Origin: QHXM01 sp032160705
Lineage (GTDB): Bacteria > Acidobacteriota > Blastocatellia > Pyrinomonadales > Pyrinomonadaceae
NCBI GenBank assembly: GCA_032160705.1
Contig: JAVHVE010000057.1
Span: forward strand, 124,001 to 188,000
Length of the DNA stretch: 64,000 bases
Reading direction: 5' to 3'
Below are positions 32,626 to 40,898 of this stretch, piece by piece. Each line of letters opens with the position of its first letter. Position 1 is the first letter of the stretch. A program made the position numbers and the translations under genes. A model generated the notes under the pieces. The model was not told the origin of the DNA and did not search any database. It saw only the letters and a list, made by a program, of their open reading frames with translations.

Positions 32626-34462
32626 ACGGCTTTCCTGCTCCTATCCATGCTTTATACAGCCGTGTCTGCTCAGGCGTCGGCTGTTTGACGGGTAGGATGC
32701 GATAATCTGTGGCGACACGGCTACCTAGTTTGATGGCGAAGACGCGTAAGTCGTCGTCGCGGAAGAGAGTCAGGTTGATGGTGTCGCCGGGACGTTTATC
32801 CGCCAGTCGTGCCAGAAACAATTGTTGATTGACGCGCATGCCATCCAGCGCCACGATCTGATCGCCTGCGTTCAAGCCCTGATCGTAGGCAGCCGAGCCG
32901 CTGAACACCCGCCTGACCATCAAGCGGTCGCCTTCCTGAGCAACGTCTGCTCCGAACTCTGGTCTTTCGGCTGGCGGCTTTCCCGCATCGGCAGCGCCGA
33001 GCTGGAGGCCGACCGCGCCGAGGCTCGCGTTGTAATCAAGCTCCTCGCGCCCGCGCACGTAGCGCGAGAAAAAGTTTTCCAGGCTCGCTCCTGCCATCCG
33101 CTCTGCGGCGCGCTGGAAATCTTCGGGCGTGTAGTTGCGATTCTTCTTGTAAAACTCCGCGTAGAGATACCGCATCACGTCGTCCAGAGATTTTGCGCCG
33201 TTCGACAATCGTCGTATTTCCAGATCGAGCAGCAGGCCGAGCAAATGCCCTTTGTCATAATAAGAGATTTGCGAGTTGATGGAATTTTCATCCTGCCGGT
33301 AATACTTGATCCAGGCGTCAAAGCTCGCTTCCTCCACACTCATCTCAAAGCGTCCCGGCCTGCTCTGCACGGACTCAATACTGCCGGAGAGCCTGCCGAG
33401 GTATTCATCTTCCTTGATAAAACCGGCGCGCCGGAGCATCAGCAGACCGTAATAGTCCGTGATGCCTTCGGCCACCCACAGCAGCTTGGTGTAGTTCTCC
33501 TTTGTATAGTCGAATGGGCCGAGCGCGTCCGGGCGAATTCGCTTGACGTTCCAGAGGTGAAAAAACTCGTGGCTGACGAGCGAGAGGAAACCGCCCTGCG
33601 TAGAATCCGGGCGAAAACTATGACGCTCGACAATCATCGAGACGGAATTGCGATGCTCAAGACCGCCATCCGGCCTCGTGTACGCGTGCAGGATAAAGGT
33701 GTAATCGCGATAGGGAATGTCGCCCATCATCTGAACTTGCGTCTCGACGAGTTTTTGCACATCGCGGCGCATGCGCTCCGTATCATAATTGCCTTCGCCG
33801 TCAATGACGATGCGATGCGGCACACCTTGCACCTCAAACGAGACGGTCTTGAACAGTCCGACCTCGACAGGTGAATCATAAAGCTCATCGAAATTTTCCG
33901 CGCGGAAAGTGTTCAATTGTCCGGGCACGGCGGGTAGCCCCGTCGCCACTTTCCAATCGCCGAAGGGGACGACGCGGAGAGTTGCAGGGGCGCTCAATCT
34001 CCCTTCCGGGTACATCAGCACCGCGACGTTGTTCCAATAGGCGTGACGGTCGTTCAAATCGTTGGTTCGCACCGACAGCTCATTGGCATAGACTTGATAG
34101 GTGACGCGCAACTCCTTCGCGCCGCCGGTCTCGACACGCCAGGTGTTCTTATTCGTTTTCTGCCAGCGAAGCGCGCCCCCTTGCGCGTCACTTGCGGCGA
34201 AATCCTGCACGTGGCGCTCAAACTCGCGGATGAGATAAGAACCGGGCGACCAGACGGGCATCACCAGGTTGAGCTGCGCCGGGAGTCGCGCTGCCCTGAG
34301 ATGTATCTCCACCTCCAGCAGGTGCGTGTGCGGCTTCGACATCGAGACAGTGAAATTGATTTCAGGCGGCGCGCCCGCGCGGCTGTCCTGCGCGATAGCA
34401 GGGGCAGCGAGAAGAAAAGCGAGAAGAGCCAATCCAACAGCGCGATAGCATAGCCGACGCAT
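32624..34462 (-). CDS. M61-family glycyl aminopeptidase with PDZ domain
   Basis: The 612-residue protein has a signal peptide (CYRAVGLALLAFLLAAPAIA) and the M61 zinc site HEFFH (298-302) followed by WNVKRIRPDALGPFDY and GITDYYGLL (the downstream glutamate region is close). The N-terminal 250 residues are the family's beta-sandwich (MPVWSPGSYLIREFERHVQDF). A C-terminal PDZ domain holds the FSGSAAYDQGLNAGDQIVALDGM pattern. This family cuts N-terminal glycine or alanine from peptides; it acts outside the cytoplasm. The stop overlaps the last 2 nt of repeat D1. Confidence 0.92.
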   Translation of the reverse strand: MRRLCYRAVGLALLAFLLAAPAIAQDSRAGAPPEINFTVSMSKPHTHLLEVEIHLRAARLPAQLNLVMPVWSPGSYLIREFERHVQDFAASDAQGGALRWQKTNKNTWRVETGGAKELRVTYQVYANELSVRTNDLNDRHAYWNNVAVLMYPEGRLSAPATLRVVPFGDWKVATGLPAVPGQLNTFRAENFDELYDSPVEVGLFKTVSFEVQGVPHRIVIDGEGNYDTERMRRDVQKLVETQVQMMGDIPYRDYTFILHAYTRPDGGLEHRNSVSMIVERHSFRPDSTQGGFLSLVSHEFFHLWNVKRIRPDALGPFDYTKENYTKLLWVAEGITDYYGLLMLRRAGFIKEDEYLGRLSGSIESVQSRPGRFEMSVEEASFDAWIKYYRQDENSINSQISYYDKGHLLGLLLDLEIRRLSNGAKSLDDVMRYLYAEFYKKNRNYTPEDFQRAAERMAGASLENFFSRYVRGREELDYNASLGAVGLQLGAADAGKPPAERPEFGADVAQEGDRLMVRRVFSGSAAYDQGLNAGDQIVALDGMRVNQQLFLARLADKRPGDTINLTLFRDDDLRVFAIKLGSRVATDYRILPVKQPTPEQTRLYKAWIGAGKP

Positions 34463-34512
34463 AGTATTTGCAGTATCCTTAATATTCGATTTAGGGGGAG
34501 TCTAATCTTACT

Positions 34513-34650
34513 AGAAGTCAGGGAAAAGCAGAATTCAGGAGTCAGTAAAAGCAGAATACAGAAGACAGCAGTCAGAAGTCAGAATAAATCTGCGGAGAAC
34601 CGCTGTTACAGATTTCCTGTCTCCTGTCTCCTGGATTCTGTCTCCTGCTT
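34513..34650. repeat. Palindromic repeat family A (A5)
   Basis: Arms with degenerate CAGAATA/CAGGAGT units flank the conserved core TGCGGAGAACCGCTGTTACA. It lies 13 nt upstream of the thioredoxin start; a strong GGAGGGG then fits as its ribosome-binding site. Confidence 0.9.
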
Positions 34651-34662
34651 TTCGGAGGGGCG

Positions 34663-35106
34663 ATGGCTGTAGTTACCTGTTTGAGTTGTGGGACGAAGAA
34701 TCGTGTTGACGAAGGAGCGGTGGCGCATCGCCAGCCCGTGTGCGGAAGATGCGGGGCGGCGCTTGATGTCACGGCCAGCGCCGAGGCTGCGGGCAAACCG
34801 CGCACGGTGACGGACGCAACGTTTGAGCAGGAAGTGTTACAGACGCGCGGCGTTCCTGTCCTGCTCGATTGCTGGGCTGAGTGGTGTGGGCCGTGCCGGA
34901 TGATTGCGCCTGTGCTGGACGAGTTGGCAGCAGAAGCGCGCGGTCGCTACCTGATAACCAAGCTCAACGTTGACGAAAACCCGCGCACGGCGGCACGCTT
35001 CAACGTCCGCAGCATCCCGACCATGCTCATCTTCAAAGACGGCACGCTCGTTGATCGCATCGTCGGCGCTCAGCCCAAAGCAGCCATCGCTGCCAAGCTC
35101 AAGTAA
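34663..35106 (+). CDS. trxC: Thioredoxin 2-like protein with N-terminal zinc ribbon
   Basis: The 147-residue protein has a short zinc ribbon with CLSC (C6, C9) and CGRC (C27, C30), as in TrxC. The thioredoxin domain follows, with WCGPC (C75, C78), the cis-proline context RSIPTMLIFKDG and the final helix. It reduces disulfides in cytoplasmic proteins with thioredoxin reductase; the zinc ribbon in TrxC is linked to oxidative stress. GGAGGGGCG precedes the ATG by a few bases. It is followed by a repeat and DoxX and has no other redox genes nearby. Confidence 0.92.
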   Translation: MAVVTCLSCGTKNRVDEGAVAHRQPVCGRCGAALDVTASAEAAGKPRTVTDATFEQEVLQTRGVPVLLDCWAEWCGPCRMIAPVLDELAAEARGRYLITKLNVDENPRTAARFNVRSIPTMLIFKDGTLVDRIVGAQPKAAIAAKLK

Positions 35107-35110
35107 GAAG

Positions 35111-35220
35111 TGGACAGGATTAACAGGATTATCAAGATTAAGGCAATCGGATAAGTCAGTGCAACTTGAGTGTTCTTCTCTTTATCCTGTCTATCTTGTT
35201 AATCCTGTCTATTCTTGTCT
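35111..35220. repeat. Palindromic repeat family E (E1)
   Basis: Left arm of GACAGGATT/AACAGGATT nonamer units and an inverse right arm (AATCCTGTC units) around ACTTGAG. It lies 4 nt after the thioredoxin stop. Confidence 0.85.
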
Positions 35221-35294
35221 TCCTCGGTTTTGTCAGCGACTCTTAATATGACATTATTCCTCAAAGCTCAGTAGAGAGTAGAAAGAGGTCGGGC

Positions 35295-35738
35295 ATGTTT
35301 AGAAAACTGGTTACCACTACGCCAACGTGGATTACTTTGCCGCTGCGCCTGAGCGCGGGCTTGCTGTTTACGGTACACGGCGCGGAGAAAGTGTTTGGCA
35401 TACGCGGAGGCCCGGGGCTATCCATCTGGATGGCGACGGAAGCGGCGGCTTCGGGACTGCGCCCTGCGTGGCTCTGGCTCGGCGCGGCAGCATTCTTTGA
35501 GTTGATTGGCGGTATCCTGATTCTGACCGGATTCCTGACGCGACTCGGCGCTCTGCTTGTCATCCCTATTATGCTCGTCGCCATCTACGGCGGAATAGCC
35601 GGTGCGGAAGGGACGATTCCGCTCCCGCGAATCGGCTACCCGCTCGCCATGCTAGGCGCGGCCATCGCACTCTTAATCGCAGGCGGCGGACGCGCCTCCG
35701 TAGACGAATCCATCGCAAGGTCGCGCCGCTGGAGGTAA
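35295..35738 (+). CDS. DoxX-family membrane protein
   Basis: The 147-residue protein has four hydrophobic helices and the DoxX pattern: LPLRLSAGLLFTVHGAEKVFG, then GLRPAWLWLGAAAFFELIGGILILTGFLTRLGALLVI and AMLGAAIALLIAGGG. DoxX-like proteins are four-helix inner-membrane proteins that take part in electron transfer (thiosulfate:quinone oxidoreductase subunit in archaea) or in oxidant defence as part of the MRC complex; here the role is not known. The start has AGAGGTCGGGC upstream. It lies 188 nt after the thioredoxin gene, perhaps co-regulated. Confidence 0.85.
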   Translation: MFRKLVTTTPTWITLPLRLSAGLLFTVHGAEKVFGIRGGPGLSIWMATEAAASGLRPAWLWLGAAAFFELIGGILILTGFLTRLGALLVIPIMLVAIYGGIAGAEGTIPLPRIGYPLAMLGAAIALLIAGGGRASVDESIARSRRWR

Positions 35739-35744
35739 AAAAAA

Positions 35745-35900
35745 GGATGAGGGATGAGGGATGAAGAAAGTCAGAATACAGAAGACAGAATTCAGAATCC
35801 AGAATAATAAGGCGGCAACCTGCTTTTGTTTTTATTCTGACTTCTGTCTTCTGTATTCTGACTCCTGCTTTTCATCCCTCATCCCTCATCCCTCATCCCT
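35745..35900. repeat. Family C repeat (C2) with a family A element nested inside
   Basis: Outer arms are GGATGAGGGATGA units (35745-35764) and the inverse CATCCCT run (35871-35900). Between them sits a complete family A element (35769-35869) with a shortened core (ATAAGGCGGCAACCTGC). The right arm ends 6 nt before the MFS start codon. Confidence 0.9.
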
Positions 35901-35906
35901 GTTCTT

Positions 35907-37175
35907 ATGAAACGCTCTCCGCTCTTCGTCATCTTCATCACGGTCTTCATTGACCTCATCGGCTTTGGCATCGTCATTCCGGTGCTGCCGTTCTATGTCG
36001 AGGGAACAAAGTTCAATGCCAGCCCGAGCACGGTCGGGTTGCTCTTCGCTTCCTACTCGATCATGCAGCTCATCTTCACGCCGATTCTGGGGAGGCTCTC
36101 GGACAGGTATGGCAGACGGCCTATCCTGCTCGTGAGTCTCATCGGGACAGGTGTGGGGTTTCTCATTCTCGGTTTTGCCACGACCCTGTGGATGCTCTTT
36201 GCAGGCCGAATTATTGATGGCATTTCAGGCGGCAACATCTCGACGGCGCAGGCTTACATCGCCGACATCACCACACCCGAAAATCGCGCGAAGGGGATGG
36301 GTTTGATTGGCGCGGCGTTTGGCCTCGGATTTGTTTTCGGCCCGGCCATCGGCGGAGTCCTGAGCCGCTGGGGAATCAACGTTCCTTTCCTCTTTGCCGC
36401 CGGACTCGCTTTCGCTAACGCCCTGCTGCTCTACTTTGTTTTGCCCGAAACCGTGACGCCCGATCATCCTGCGCGCGCTTCCGCCGCGACGGGGCGATGG
36501 TCGCAACTGGCACGAGCGCTCAAGCAATCGAGGCTCGCGTTCATCCTGCTCATCTATTTTCTGTTCGTCGTCGCCTTCTCGATCATGACGACCACGTTCG
36601 GGCTGTTCACGATGTACCGCTTCGGTTATGACGCGCACGACACGGGCTGGCTCTTCGTCTTCGTCGGCGTCATCGGGGCGATTATTCAGGGCGGGTTAAT
36701 CGGGCGCCTTGTGAAGCGTTTCGGCGAATTGCCGCTGGTGGTGGTGGGTGCGCTCCTCTTCGCTGCTTCCCTTTTTGCCATTCCGTTTACAGGGCCGCGC
36801 ACAGGTCTTTTGACGCTGCTCGCAGTCGGCGGAACTTTCGCGGTCGGCAATTCGCTTTCGACTCCGGCTCTGACAGGTCTGGCCTCCAAGAGTGTCGGGC
36901 GAGGCGAACAGGGCGGAGTGCTCGGTGTGACGCAATCGGTGGCGAGTTTGTCGCGCACCATCGGCCCGCTCATTGCCGCCGGTTTAATCGCGAGCGCGCC
37001 GACCATCGGCTACGATCAGAAGCTGCACGGGATGAGCGATCATAGCCTGCGAGTCACGTTCTGGACTGCCGCCGCCATCATGTTCGCAGCCTTCCTGCTC
37101 GCTATTTACTTTACACGCGCCTATGCAACCGCCTACGAAATCAGCAGTCCCATCTCGGAGCCGATTGAAGGGTGA
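35907..37175 (+). CDS. MFS transporter, TetA/TCR-like drug:H+ antiporter family
   Basis: The 422-residue protein has 12 predicted helices and the MFS motif A GRLSDRYGRRP (62-72) after the second helix; helix 1 contains FVIFITVFIDLIGFGIVIPVLPFY, the N-terminal pattern of DHA1 (TetA-like) antiporters. The pair of bundles is joined by a loop with RWSQLARALKQSRLAF, and motif A-like residues recur in the second half (GRLVKRFGELPLVVVG). It probably exports a hydrophobic drug-like compound or metabolite; substrate unknown. Its ATG is 6 nt from a palindromic repeat arm, so no classical Shine-Dalgarno is present. Confidence 0.9.
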   Translation: MKRSPLFVIFITVFIDLIGFGIVIPVLPFYVEGTKFNASPSTVGLLFASYSIMQLIFTPILGRLSDRYGRRPILLVSLIGTGVGFLILGFATTLWMLFAGRIIDGISGGNISTAQAYIADITTPENRAKGMGLIGAAFGLGFVFGPAIGGVLSRWGINVPFLFAAGLAFANALLLYFVLPETVTPDHPARASAATGRWSQLARALKQSRLAFILLIYFLFVVAFSIMTTTFGLFTMYRFGYDAHDTGWLFVFVGVIGAIIQGGLIGRLVKRFGELPLVVVGALLFAASLFAIPFTGPRTGLLTLLAVGGTFAVGNSLSTPALTGLASKSVGRGEQGGVLGVTQSVASLSRTIGPLIAAGLIASAPTIGYDQKLHGMSDHSLRVTFWTAAAIMFAAFLLAIYFTRAYATAYEISSPISEPIEG

Positions 37176-37206
37176 GCCCCGGCAGGGGCGGCATATCAAA
37201 CTGACG

Positions 37207-37569
37207 TTATTTACTTCTCCCCTGATGCTTCCGCCGACGCGTGGTCTTATCTTTTTCGGTCAACTTCTCTAACTCGTGATGGGCACAATTAAGGCGCAGG
37301 CGTTTGGGATGTGACAGATCAAGTTTGTCCCAGGAGACCTTGAAGCCCGCATTTTCCTTTGCGCCGAAGAAACCGAGCAGGGCGCGAGCCACGCCTCTAA
37401 CTGAGAGACGGTGGAGCAGCGCGCCACCGCCGATCCAGTATTCCTGCACGACCCACTCATTGTCTTGCCGAACGGCGATGACCTCTTCCAGGCGTCCGAC
37501 CCGCTTGCCTTTCGCGTCGAACACTTTGTGGCCGAGCAGTCTTTCGATGTGAACCTCACGATTTGCCAT
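37207..37569 (-). CDS. PRC-barrel-like protein (second)
   Basis: The 120-residue protein begins HIERLLGHKVFDAKGKRVGRLEEVIAV, which is the strand pattern of PRC-barrel domains; a second half (WDKLDLSHPKRLRLN) and a lysine/arginine-rich tail (KDKTTRRRKHQGRSK) follow. PRC-barrels bind nucleic acids, proteins or small ligands and often sit beside transporters. It is the last gene of an operon in which each stop overlaps the next start. Its start overlaps the preceding PRC-like gene by 1 nt. Regulation of the transporter by a cytoplasmic sensor is inference. Confidence 0.65.
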   Translation of the reverse strand: MANREVHIERLLGHKVFDAKGKRVGRLEEVIAVRQDNEWVVQEYWIGGGALLHRLSVRGVARALLGFFGAKENAGFKVSWDKLDLSHPKRLRLNCAHHELEKLTEKDKTTRRRKHQGRSK

Positions 37570-37943
37570 TATCCAGACCCCGGTATGCGCCCGATGATTT
37601 TCTTATTCAGCCATTTCTCCCAATCCATCACAGGCGTCTCATCCACGTCTATATCCACCTCAACATCTATTCCGTAATCACGCACCTTGTCCCAGGGAAT
37701 GCGAAAGGGTTTGCCATGTCGCACGCCCCACTTGCGCCCTATCCTTTCGGCGAGTTTTCCTAATCGTGTGGAGAAACGGTGCGCCACTGTGTTGAGACCT
37801 GTTTCCAGATAAGCCAGGCGCGGCGGCTTGTCCTTGCGTAAGATGATGACTATCCCGTCAACTTTTCCCATCGGACGCTTCTTGCGATCAACGAGCTGAT
37901 CGTCAAGCACGTCGCAGATTAAGTGTATCTTCTTCAAAGTCAA
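37569..37943 (-). CDS. PRC-barrel-like protein (first)
   Basis: A 124-residue protein with HLICDVLDDQLVDRKKRPMGKVDGIVIIL at the N-terminus, again the glycine/valine strand pattern of a PRC-barrel half; RIPWDKVRDYGIDVEVDIDVDETPVMDWEKW makes the second half, with a notable acidic strand. It starts inside the last codons of the transporter gene (4-nt overlap). It and its neighbour are related in layout but not obviously copies. No transmembrane segment is present, so a cytoplasmic location is likely. Confidence 0.65.
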   Translation of the reverse strand: MTLKKIHLICDVLDDQLVDRKKRPMGKVDGIVIILRKDKPPRLAYLETGLNTVAHRFSTRLGKLAERIGRKWGVRHGKPFRIPWDKVRDYGIDVEVDIDVDETPVMDWEKWLNKKIIGRIPGSG

Positions 37944-39157
37944 CCTCCGAAGATTTCGAGCGGAATGGCGACGACCGCCAGCACAAACGTCAGCACAATA
38001 ATCAGGATCACCACGCTGTTGCTGATGATGCCGTTGCGATGCTCGCCCATGTAATGCTCATCGTTCATCAAGATGAGGAACGGCAGGATGACGAGCGGCA
38101 GCACAACCGCCGTCAGCGCCATCGAAAAGATGGTCAGCGTCAAAGGGTCAATCCCTGCGACCATCAACAACGACGAGGCAAAGATAAAAATCGTGTAAGT
38201 CATGCTGAAGCGCGCGTCCTCTTTCGGGTGCTGGTTCTCTCCCCAGTTCCAGCCGAGAGCCTGCGCCACCACATACGCCTGGTCGAGGCCGACCTCCAGC
38301 GCCGCGCCAAAGCAAGCGATGCCGAGCGAGGCCGCGAAGAGAATGAATCCCCAGTAGCCGAAGGGCTCCGTCAAAATCATCGCCGCCTGCTCGTAGTTGT
38401 CCACCATGATGCCGCGAGGCGAGAGCACGAGCGCCGCGACAATCAGCACGCCGAGCGAAACGAAACTGCCGAAGCTCATGCCGAGCGCCGACACGGCGCG
38501 ATTGACGCCCAGATAACTCTTATCCCATTTGTCTTCGATAGTGCCCGACGAGTAGAAGTAAAAAAGGTATGGGCTAATCAGCGCGCCGAGGATGGCGACT
38601 GCGATAAACCAGTAATTGGCATGGTCGTGTGCGGGCAGGCTTGGCATGAACCCTGTGGCGACTTCTCGCCACGGCGGATGAAGCACAAAAACGGCGACGA
38701 CGAAGCAGAGCGTGATGAGGCCGAAAAGGGAAGTGCCTTTCTCGATGATGCTGAACGTGCCCCGCCAGAGCAGCAGCCAGAGCACAAAGGCGACGGGCAG
38801 CGCCCACCAGCGAAAGCTGATCCCCGTGACGAGTTGCAGCGCGAGACAGACGCCCCCGATTTCTGCCGCCAGCACCAGGAAATCAACTATTATTTCCGCG
38901 ACAAACGGGACGAGATAAAAGTTGACGCCGAAACGCTCGCGTAAGGCGTCAACCAGCGTGTGCTTGCTGACAGCGGCCAGACGCCCTGACATCTCGACCA
39001 GAAAGATGACGCAGATAGTGCCGAGCGCGACGACCCAGATCAGTTGAAACTTGAAAGCAGCTCCGGCCTGCACAGCCGTCGCGATAGCTCCGACATCCAG
39101 AAAGCCGCCAATGCTGGTGACAATGCCGAGCGTAATCTCCAGCATTTTGTTCCTCAA
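37940..39157 (-). CDS. NRAMP-like divalent cation transporter, atypical metal site
   Basis: The 405-residue protein has 11 hydrophobic helices and overall NRAMP length and layout. Helix 1 reads SIGGFLDVGAIATAVQAGA where the family has DPGN, and helix 6 reads GALISPYLFYFYSSG where it has MPH; so the proton/metal-coordinating Asp-Pro-Gly-Asn and the soft Met ligand are both changed. This places it outside Mn2+/Fe2+ importers and close to NRAMP-related groups. It lies in the cytoplasmic membrane. It overlaps its upstream neighbour (a lipoprotein) by 4 nt and its downstream PRC-barrel gene by 4 nt; the substrate is unknown. Confidence 0.75.
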   Translation of the reverse strand: MRNKMLEITLGIVTSIGGFLDVGAIATAVQAGAAFKFQLIWVVALGTICVIFLVEMSGRLAAVSKHTLVDALRERFGVNFYLVPFVAEIIVDFLVLAAEIGGVCLALQLVTGISFRWWALPVAFVLWLLLWRGTFSIIEKGTSLFGLITLCFVVAVFVLHPPWREVATGFMPSLPAHDHANYWFIAVAILGALISPYLFYFYSSGTIEDKWDKSYLGVNRAVSALGMSFGSFVSLGVLIVAALVLSPRGIMVDNYEQAAMILTEPFGYWGFILFAASLGIACFGAALEVGLDQAYVVAQALGWNWGENQHPKEDARFSMTYTIFIFASSLLMVAGIDPLTLTIFSMALTAVVLPLVILPFLILMNDEHYMGEHRNGIISNSVVILIIVLTFVLAVVAIPLEIFGG

Positions 39158-39579
39158 GGCTGCGCACCTCCGCTTCCAGCCAGGGCTTTAATCTTTTGTT
39201 CTCCCGCCTCCAGTTGCTTGAGCAGCCCATCGAGCGTTGGCGCGTCTCTACTCTCGATTGCCGCGCGCATTTGTCCAACTACCTGACTGACCCCGCGCAC
39301 ATGACCGGCGAGCGACGCACGCAGCTCTGCGGCGTCCTGTGATTTATCTTCCTGAATTGTCCGGGCTTCGTCCTCAAGAGTCTCTTCAGCCGTTCGCAGA
39401 GTGCGCGCGGCATAGGCGTGAGGCACAGTTCCTTTCAGCCACGCTTCACCGGCCATGCGCGCCGTCGCCGTCCAGGAGGTAACGGTTTGTAGTTCAGCTT
39501 TAAGTTGGTCTGCGGGAGAGCGCGTGCAAGACGTGAGGGCGAGAAGGAACAACAGGCTACAGAAGCGGACTGAGCGCAT
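39154..39579 (-). CDS. Lipoprotein of unknown function, first gene of the NRAMP-like operon
   Basis: A 141-residue protein with a lipoprotein signal (MRSVRFCSLLFLLALTSC, lipobox LTSC with Cys18). The mature part is all-helical: RLRTAEETLEDEARTIQ and LRASLAGHVRGVSQVVGQM form amphipathic helices that could make a bundle. The length and helical content fit a periplasmic binding or scaffold protein, but no family is recognised. It is translated first in the overlapping operon with the NRAMP-like transporter and two PRC-barrel-like proteins, so it may help the same transport task from the periplasm; this is inference. Confidence 0.65.
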   Translation of the reverse strand: MRSVRFCSLLFLLALTSCTRSPADQLKAELQTVTSWTATARMAGEAWLKGTVPHAYAARTLRTAEETLEDEARTIQEDKSQDAAELRASLAGHVRGVSQVVGQMRAAIESRDAPTLDGLLKQLEAGEQKIKALAGSGGAQP

Positions 39580-39697
39580 CTCTCTTCAACCCTTCGATGG
39601 GGAAACGAATAAGAGCATCAGTTTTACCGGCGGGGACTTAAGGGGAACTGCGCGAGATTCATACACAATACGTGCGACGCGCGTCAAGTCTTATTTC

Positions 39698-40162
39698 TTA
39701 CCAGATGGAAGGCAGAGCTGATTCGTCAAACTGAACCACTTCACCGTTCGGCAGAATGTGTTTCAGTTGCGCGCCGCGCGCACGAAGTGGTGGGCTGAGT
39801 AGACCGACGCGGTGGCAGTTGGCGCGCGGGCTTACATGATTGGTGAGCGGCTGCGATTCCGAGCACATAATAGCGACGCGCATCTCCGCCGCCAGTTCCA
39901 TGATGCGTTCCATTCCGCGCGCCAAATCTTCCGGCGGCACGACCACTTTGCCGCCGCACTCCGGCAGATGTTCGTAGCCGATTCCCTGCTCGCGCAACAA
40001 TTCTTCCAGCACGCGCCCGTTGTACTGCGGCCAGCGCGAGCGCGCAATGCTTCTGACATCGCAGACTAGCTGAATCTCTTGCTGATTGAGAAGCTCAAGG
40101 AAGTATTCAAATGGGTGTCTTCCGTGACCGATGGTGTAGATGGTCGGGGCTGTGTCGAGCAT
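39698..40162 (-). CDS. DUF488-family protein
   Basis: The 154-residue protein has the DUF488 motifs: PTIYTIGHGRHPFEYFLELL (the GHG/H motif at the start), QLVCDVRSIARSRWPQYN (the DVR motif), and MRVAIMCSESQP with a conserved Cys, then ANCHRVGLL. The family is small and cytoplasmic and its function is unknown; the Cys-containing loop suggests a sulfurtransferase-like or phosphatase-like site. It follows a CYTH-family gene in the same direction, 1 nt apart, so the two are probably cotranscribed. Confidence 0.85.
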   Translation of the reverse strand: MLDTAPTIYTIGHGRHPFEYFLELLNQQEIQLVCDVRSIARSRWPQYNGRVLEELLREQGIGYEHLPECGGKVVVPPEDLARGMERIMELAAEMRVAIMCSESQPLTNHVSPRANCHRVGLLSPPLRARGAQLKHILPNGEVVQFDESALPSIW

Positions 40163-40163
40163 C

Positions 40164-40739
40164 TCAGGTTTTCTCTAAGAGGCGGCCTAACTCCGCGCGC
40201 AACTCGTCAATCGTTAAATCAACCAGCTTGCCGCCGGTGAAGGTTTCGTTGCCAGTGACCTCCATCGCAACGAAAGGCGGGGGCGTAAAGGCGCGCATCT
40301 CCTCATCCGTCTCAAAGTCCGTCTCGGCGAGAGTCAATCCCCAGAGTGCGCCAAGAAAAACGTCAATCGCATACTTGCGCCCTTCGTACTCGAAAGGATA
40401 ACGATTCTTGCGAATCTCGTTGCCTTCAAAGACGGAGAGGACTTCATATTCGATTGCCGAGAGATAGGTATTGGTGATGACGGTGCGCGAGAAATCCGGC
40501 GGCTCTGGCGCAAACTTCTGCGTCAGCTTCATCGTCCACTTCTTTGTCTGCGGCGTGCGAATTTTTCTCAGACGCAGGCGCGTGCCCGTGAGGTAGTTGT
40601 CCCAGATTTGCACGTGCTGGCTGGCGCGCGTCAAAGGCTCCGGCATCTCGCGCAAGAGAAACCTGCGCTCTCGTTCGATGCGCGCATATTTGCTCTCGAC
40701 AAGAACAGTATTTTCAGCGGTCGGAATCGCTTCGCCCAT
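40164..40739 (-). CDS. CYTH-like (triphosphate tunnel) protein
   Basis: A 191-residue protein with IERERRFLL near the start, which resembles the ExExK signature of CYTH/TTM proteins (with Arg at the last position), and basic/acidic strands in the order expected for an 8-stranded tunnel: TRLRLRKIRTPQTKKWTMKLTQK, AIDVFLGALWGLTLAETDFE, AMEVTGNETFTGGKLV. Members hydrolyse triphosphates or are adenylate cyclases (CyaB). The KxRxR-like LRLRKIR and the two acidic strands agree with a metal/triphosphate tunnel. It lies just before a DUF488 gene. Confidence 0.7.
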   Translation of the reverse strand: MGEAIPTAENTVLVESKYARIERERRFLLREMPEPLTRASQHVQIWDNYLTGTRLRLRKIRTPQTKKWTMKLTQKFAPEPPDFSRTVITNTYLSAIEYEVLSVFEGNEIRKNRYPFEYEGRKYAIDVFLGALWGLTLAETDFETDEEMRAFTPPPFVAMEVTGNETFTGGKLVDLTIDELRAELGRLLEKT

Positions 40740-40771
40740 TTACCTTACCTGGAGAATATTGCCATTAAGAA

Positions 40772-40873
40772 ATAGACAGGATTAACAAGATGGACAGGAT
40801 GAAAGAAACAGCATCAAGCTTACTTGAGTTGCCTTGTCTGCTTAATCTTGCTAATCCTGTTAATCCTGTCTCT
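40772..40873. repeat. Palindromic repeat family E (E2)
   Basis: GACAGGATTAACAAGATGG-type left arm and AATCCTGTTAATCCTGTC right arm. ACTTGAG is again in the core, as in E1. It separates the CYTH gene and the aconitase-like gene. Confidence 0.9.
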
Positions 40874-40898
40874 TTCCTTCTCGGTTTTGTTGGTGGCT

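Noticed and set aside
38039..38944. 301-codon frame on the plus strand against the NRAMP-like gene
   Set aside because: It is the antisense shadow of a transmembrane protein (H, R, E, D rich), without family resemblance.
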